From Clostridiales bacterium (GTDB taxonomy: Bacteria > Bacillota > Clostridia > Oscillospirales > Acutalibacteraceae), in contig JAAZFZ010000126.1 in assembly GCA_012511485.1 (NCBI GenBank), forward strand, positions 1 through 9,020: a DNA stretch of 9,020 nucleotides, read 5' to 3'. Shown here piece by piece: positions 6,400-9,020 of this stretch. The translations under genes were made by a program, and so were the position numbers. The notes under the pieces are model-generated. The model did no database searches. It worked only from the letters and a program-made list of their open reading frames with translations, and was not told where the DNA came from. Position 1 is the first letter of the stretch. Each line of letters opens with the position of its first letter.

Positions 6400-7414
6400 A
6401 ACGGCTTGCAAACTCCGCAGCAACGGCATTGACAAGTCTGAGGGTTTCATTTAAGTCATCCTTTTTTAAAACGCATGAGGGTGAATGGATATATCTGCAA
6501 GGAGTAGAAGCAGTCAGGGTTTTTACTCCACCGTTTGAGTTGTGAATCGCTCCTGCATCGTTACCACCCGCTACTGCGGTTTTAGGTTGAATTTTTATAT
6601 TATTTTTGGCGGCAACTTCAAATGCCAAATCATACAGCTCTTTATCATAGACTGTTGCCTTATCCATAAATGATATTGCAGCACCGGCACCAAGGCAGCA
6701 AACTCTTTTATGCCCTTCAACTCCCGCAATATCTGCCGCAGTCGTTGTTTCGATAACAATTGCATAATCGGGGCAGATATTGTATGCTGCGGTTTTTGCA
6801 CCCCTCAGGCCGACCTCCTCCTGAACCGTAAATGCAAAATTGAGGTCATACGGTTGTTCGTTTTTTATCATTTCTATCATAACAGCGCAGCCTGCCCTGT
6901 CGTCAAGTGCCCTGGCTTTAATCAATCCATCACCGAATTCTATATAGTCAGAGTTAAAGTGGGCAACATCGCCAATCTGCACTGATTTTAAAGCTTCATC
7001 TTTTGACTTTGCGCCGATATCAATATACAGACTATCCTTTTCGGGAATTTGCTTTTTCTCATCGGGTTTAAGAAGGTGGACGGGTTTTACACCGACAACA
7101 CCAAACGTATTGTCTCCGATAATAACACTCCTGCCAAGCAAAACCTTGATATCTACACTTCCTACGGGTGCAAATTTCAGAAATCCGTCATCGGTTACAT
7201 AAGTGATAATCAGCCCGACCTCATCCATATGGGCAGCAAGCATTACCTTATTTGCAGCCCTGTTCCTGCCCTGTTTAAAAACCAAAAGATTGCCCAAAGC
7301 ATCAACAGAGTATTCAGCACACCCGTCTACCTGAGAAATAATATAATCACGCACCTTCTTTTCTCTGCCGGAAACACCCATGAGGGAGCACAGTGTTTTA
7401 AGCTCTTCAAGCAT
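6398..7414 (-). CDS. M42 family metallopeptidase (glutamyl aminopeptidase/endoglucanase-like), copy 1
   Basis: M42 enzymes are cobalt- or zinc-dependent cytoplasmic aminopeptidases that usually form dodecameric tetrahedral shells and trim short peptides. The 338-residue product has the ordered dimetal site: H62 and D64 in AAHMDEVG, D171 in KARALDDRAGC, general-base and metal glutamates E199 and E200 in VQEEVGLRGA, E222 in VIETTTAAD, and H310 in IHSP. The fourth ligand position is Glu here, where many members, including the upstream paralogue, have Asp. The 65-160 segment is the dimerisation/oligomerisation domain insert. The ATG at 7414 overlaps the stop of the upstream M42 gene by eight bases, with GGGGAG about eleven bases before it, so translational coupling is likely. 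Family call is strong; peptide specificity is not readable. Confidence 0.94.
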   Translation of the reverse strand: MLEELKTLCSLMGVSGREKKVRDYIISQVDGCAEYSVDALGNLLVFKQGRNRAANKVMLAAHMDEVGLIITYVTDDGFLKFAPVGSVDIKVLLGRSVIIGDNTFGVVGVKPVHLLKPDEKKQIPEKDSLYIDIGAKSKDEALKSVQIGDVAHFNSDYIEFGDGLIKARALDDRAGCAVMIEMIKNEQPYDLNFAFTVQEEVGLRGAKTAAYNICPDYAIVIETTTAADIAGVEGHKRVCCLGAGAAISFMDKATVYDKELYDLAFEVAAKNNIKIQPKTAVAGGNDAGAIHNSNGGVKTLTASTPCRYIHSPSCVLKKDDLNETLRLVNAVAAEFASR

Positions 7415-8435
7415 CTCTCTTCACTCCCCTTTCAAGAATATAGGCTGCCATAAGCTGTGCGGTGCTTTCAATATCCTCTAGTGAAATCACCTCACAGGCG
7501 GTATGCATATTCCTTATTGGTATTGACAAAAGCGCTGTCTTTGCACCTTTTCCGGCATTCTGAATATGGTCTGCATTAGTGCCTGTTTTGCTGCCCATAA
7601 CCTCAAGCTGATATTTGATTCCCTGCGCTCTTGCAATTTTCTCCAACTTCCGGCTAATTGCATAATCCAATGCCGGGGATATGCCTATCATTGTGCCCTT
7701 GCCGGCTTCTCCTGTCTTCTCCGTTGGGATTTCGGGAGCGCCGGCAAAGCTGACATCAACGGAAACGGCCTCGTCAGCCTGTATAGAAAATCCTCCCGTC
7801 TTTGCTCCGCTGCCTGTAGTCTCCTCCTGAACGCTTAACAATACAGTCAGCCTGCAATTGAGCTTTTTATCCTTCAATATTTCAAGGCAACGCAGAATTG
7901 CGCAAACTCCCGCCCTGTTATCAATAGCAGGGCTACAGACAAAGTTACCAAGCATTTTAAATTGAGGTGATTTCAAGGTTATCCTGTCGCCGGGCTTGAC
8001 AAGCTTCAAAGCATTATCTTTTGACATACCGATATCAATTGAAATCTCGCTGATATCGGTCGCCTTTTTACTGTCCTCCTCCTTGACAAGGTGTGGCGGT
8101 GTTGAGGGAACTACTCCTAGTACAGGCTTTTTACCCCAAACAATAACCTCATGAGCCGCAAGAACTCTAATATCCATGCCGCCGCAGGAAGCTACCCGTA
8201 AGAATCCGTTATCCTCAACAGCAGTAACAAAAAGACCTTTTTGGTCCATATGTGCGTCGAGCAGAATATGAATGCCGCCCCCGTCAAGCTCACCGATTAC
8301 ATTGCCAAGATTATCTGTTTTAACATCCATATAATCCGATAGCCTCGAAACCGCAAAACCGGAAATATCCTTTTCAAAGCCTGAGACACCGAATTGTGAA
8401 CACAACGAGAAAATCAAGCTGTTCAAATGCTCCAA
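7407..8435 (-). CDS. M42 family metallopeptidase, copy 2 (first gene of the operon)
   Basis: This is a second, clearly diverged M42 aminopeptidase of 342 residues. It has the full dimetal set: H62 and D64 in DAHMDQKG, D172 in SPAIDNRAG, E204 and E205 in VQEETTGSGA, D227 in VSVDVSFAG, and H311 in RNMHTACE. The GSKTGTNADHIQ segment at 281-292 precedes the last metal histidine, as in the family. The start is TTG at 8435: an in-frame TAG lies immediately upstream, GAGAGGTG lies at 8442-8449 with six bases of spacing, and the first in-frame ATG is about 35 codons in. It is the promoter-proximal gene of the six-gene operon. It may form its own oligomer or assemble with the neighbouring copy, as archaeal TET paralogues can; that is inference. 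Confidence 0.94.
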   Translation of the reverse strand: MEHLNSLIFSLCSQFGVSGFEKDISGFAVSRLSDYMDVKTDNLGNVIGELDGGGIHILLDAHMDQKGLFVTAVEDNGFLRVASCGGMDIRVLAAHEVIVWGKKPVLGVVPSTPPHLVKEEDSKKATDISEISIDIGMSKDNALKLVKPGDRITLKSPQFKMLGNFVCSPAIDNRAGVCAILRCLEILKDKKLNCRLTVLLSVQEETTGSGAKTGGFSIQADEAVSVDVSFAGAPEIPTEKTGEAGKGTMIGISPALDYAISRKLEKIARAQGIKYQLEVMGSKTGTNADHIQNAGKGAKTALLSIPIRNMHTACEVISLEDIESTAQLMAAYILERGVKRDA

Positions 8436-8467
8436 CTAGAACACCTCTCAATCAAGAATTAACATAA

Positions 8468-8495
8468 ATTATACTATAAAGTTTCTTTTTTTCAA
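8468..8495 (-). promoter_or_regulatory. SigA-type promoter of the six-gene operon
   Basis: On the minus strand TTGAAA (8495-8490, 5 of 6 to consensus) and TATAAT (8473-8468, perfect) are separated by 16 bases. Transcription would begin near 8460, about 25 bases before the TTG start of the first M42 gene. This is the best house-keeping promoter facing the operon, and no internal gap is large enough to hold another. Confidence 0.75.
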
Positions 8496-8515
8496 GTAAA
8501 ATTAAATATTCAAGT
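8491..8515. repeat. Direct repeat TTCAAGT x2 in the divergent promoter region
   Basis: TTCAAGT occurs at 8491-8497 and again at 8509-8515, an 18-base period; the first copy overlaps the -35 of the minus-strand operon promoter. It could be an operator for a dimeric regulator binding about two helical turns apart, or chance in AT-rich DNA. No regulator gene is nearby in the window. Confidence 0.3.
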
Positions 8516-8527
8516 TTTCGCGCTACA

Positions 8528-8556
8528 TTGATTTTTGATATTTATTGTTGTATAAT
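8528..8556 (+). promoter_or_regulatory. SigA-type promoter of the LCP gene
   Basis: TTGATT (8528-8533) and a perfect TATAAT (8551-8556) are separated by 17 bases, the optimal spacing. It ends 35 bases before the ATG at 8592 and faces away from the peptidase operon promoter, making 8436-8591 a divergent regulatory region. Confidence 0.75.
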
Positions 8557-8591
8557 CAAAAAAATAATAAACGTAAGAATTGAGGATTAAT

Positions 8592-9020
8592 ATGAGCATA
8601 TCTCGTAGAAGACGAAAAAGAATAACTATTACAGTAATAATCATTTTTCTTGTTTTGGCTATACCTGCAACCGGGGTATTTTTATTCATAAATTCTAATC
8701 TAAATAAAATCAATTATGACAATAACACATCACTGAATGCTGACCCAAGCTTTTCGGAAAATGTGAGTAGCCCTGAACTTAGCCAAGCCGATGATGATAT
8801 CAGCAAGAACATTTCAGATACAAGATTTTGGTATAATGAAAATGTAATAAACATTCTGCTTATCGGCTATGATTATGGAGATATCAACAAGCATTACGGC
8901 CGTTCCGATGCCATGCTAATAGCATCAATTAACAAAAGAGACAAAATAATTAGCTATGTTTCTCTTTCGAGAGCCACTTATGTTTCAATACCCGGTTACG
9001 GTAATGCAAGGCTAAATGCA
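8592..9020 (+). CDS. LytR-CpsA-Psr (LCP) family cell-envelope protein, N-terminal part
   Basis: LCP proteins are membrane-anchored phosphotransferases that attach teichoic acids or other polymers to peptidoglycan outside the cell. The 143 visible residues begin with a basic stretch (RRRRKR, 5-10), a single transmembrane helix at about 11-33, a Ser/Asp/Asn-rich linker (34-80), and then the start of the LCP domain: VINILLIGYDYG (85-96), GRSD (103-106), SYVSLSRATYVSIPGYGNARLNA (121-143). The D94 and R104 positions fit the polyprenyl-phosphate and metal site. Most family members have Arg-Asp where this one has R127-A128, which is unusual. The ATG at 8592 has TGAGGA at 8581-8586. It is divergent from the peptidase operon. 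The gene runs off the right edge. Confidence 0.9.
   Translation, partial: MSISRRRRKRITITVIIIFLVLAIPATGVFLFINSNLNKINYDNNTSLNADPSFSENVSSPELSQADDDISKNISDTRFWYNENVINILLIGYDYGDINKHYGRSDAMLIASINKRDKIISYVSLSRATYVSIPGYGNARLNA

Noticed and set aside
7049..7453. 134-codon plus-strand open frame opposite the M42 genes
   Set aside because: No motif and no ribosome binding site, and it spans the junction of two secure antisense genes.
2111..8435. The six-gene operon as a biosynthetic gene cluster or defence island
   Set aside because: No carrier protein, nuclease, toxin, transporter or regulator is present; the genes are widespread house-keeping families and the grouping fits an ordinary clostridial operon.
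8510..8713. 67-codon minus-strand open frame across the divergent promoter region
   Set aside because: It runs antisense to the LCP gene start and through both promoters; its translation is a hydrophobic reverse of the LCP membrane segment.

Overview
The window reads as chromosomal DNA of an endospore-forming member of the Firmicutes, class Clostridia; an Oscillospiraceae/Ruminococcus-like relative is an impression, not something the sequence proves. The grounds are a clear spoIIGA-sigE pair with a Spo0A-box-like promoter, AT-rich intergenic DNA, strong AGGAGG-type ribosome binding sites, and a house-keeping gene set usual for that class. Coding is dense and, up to position 8435, entirely on the minus strand. 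I see no phage, insertion sequence, CRISPR array, tRNA or rRNA.

Layout in window order. 1-283 holds the N-terminal part of a DEDDh 3'-5' exonuclease that runs off the left edge (minus). 392-1102 is sigE, and 1077-1991 is spoIIGA, the membrane protease that activates pro-SigE; the two genes overlap by 26 bases. About 1992-2060 carries the spoIIG promoter region with a Spo0A-box-like site. A hairpin terminator at 2076-2102 separates this sporulation unit from the operon upstream of it. 2111-8435 is a compact six-gene minus-strand operon, in transcription order: two tandem M42 metallopeptidases, a GNAT acetyltransferase, a PLP-dependent protein of the 'methionine gamma-lyase / aluminum resistance' family, a DUF2461 protein, and an alpha-D-phosphohexomutase. 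8436-8591 is a divergent promoter region, and from 8592 to the right edge lies the start of a LytR-CpsA-Psr (LCP) cell-envelope protein on the plus strand.

How the genes fit together. SpoIIGA and pro-SigE form the known pair that switches on mother-cell transcription after the sporulation septum forms. The six-gene operon is joined by overlaps or gaps of at most 11 bases and looks co-transcribed from a TTGAAA-16-TATAAT promoter at 8468-8495. Its content (peptide trimming, acetylation, PLP amino-acid chemistry, sugar-phosphate isomerisation) is metabolic, but no single pathway links all members.

I did not find a convincing undescribed system. The items most worth a second look are the spoIIG promoter architecture, the absence of sigG directly after sigE, the Cys-Tyr processing junction in pro-SigE, the Arg-Ala replacement of the usual Arg-Asp in the LCP protein, and the unassigned roles of the PLP-enzyme and DUF2461 genes in the operon.
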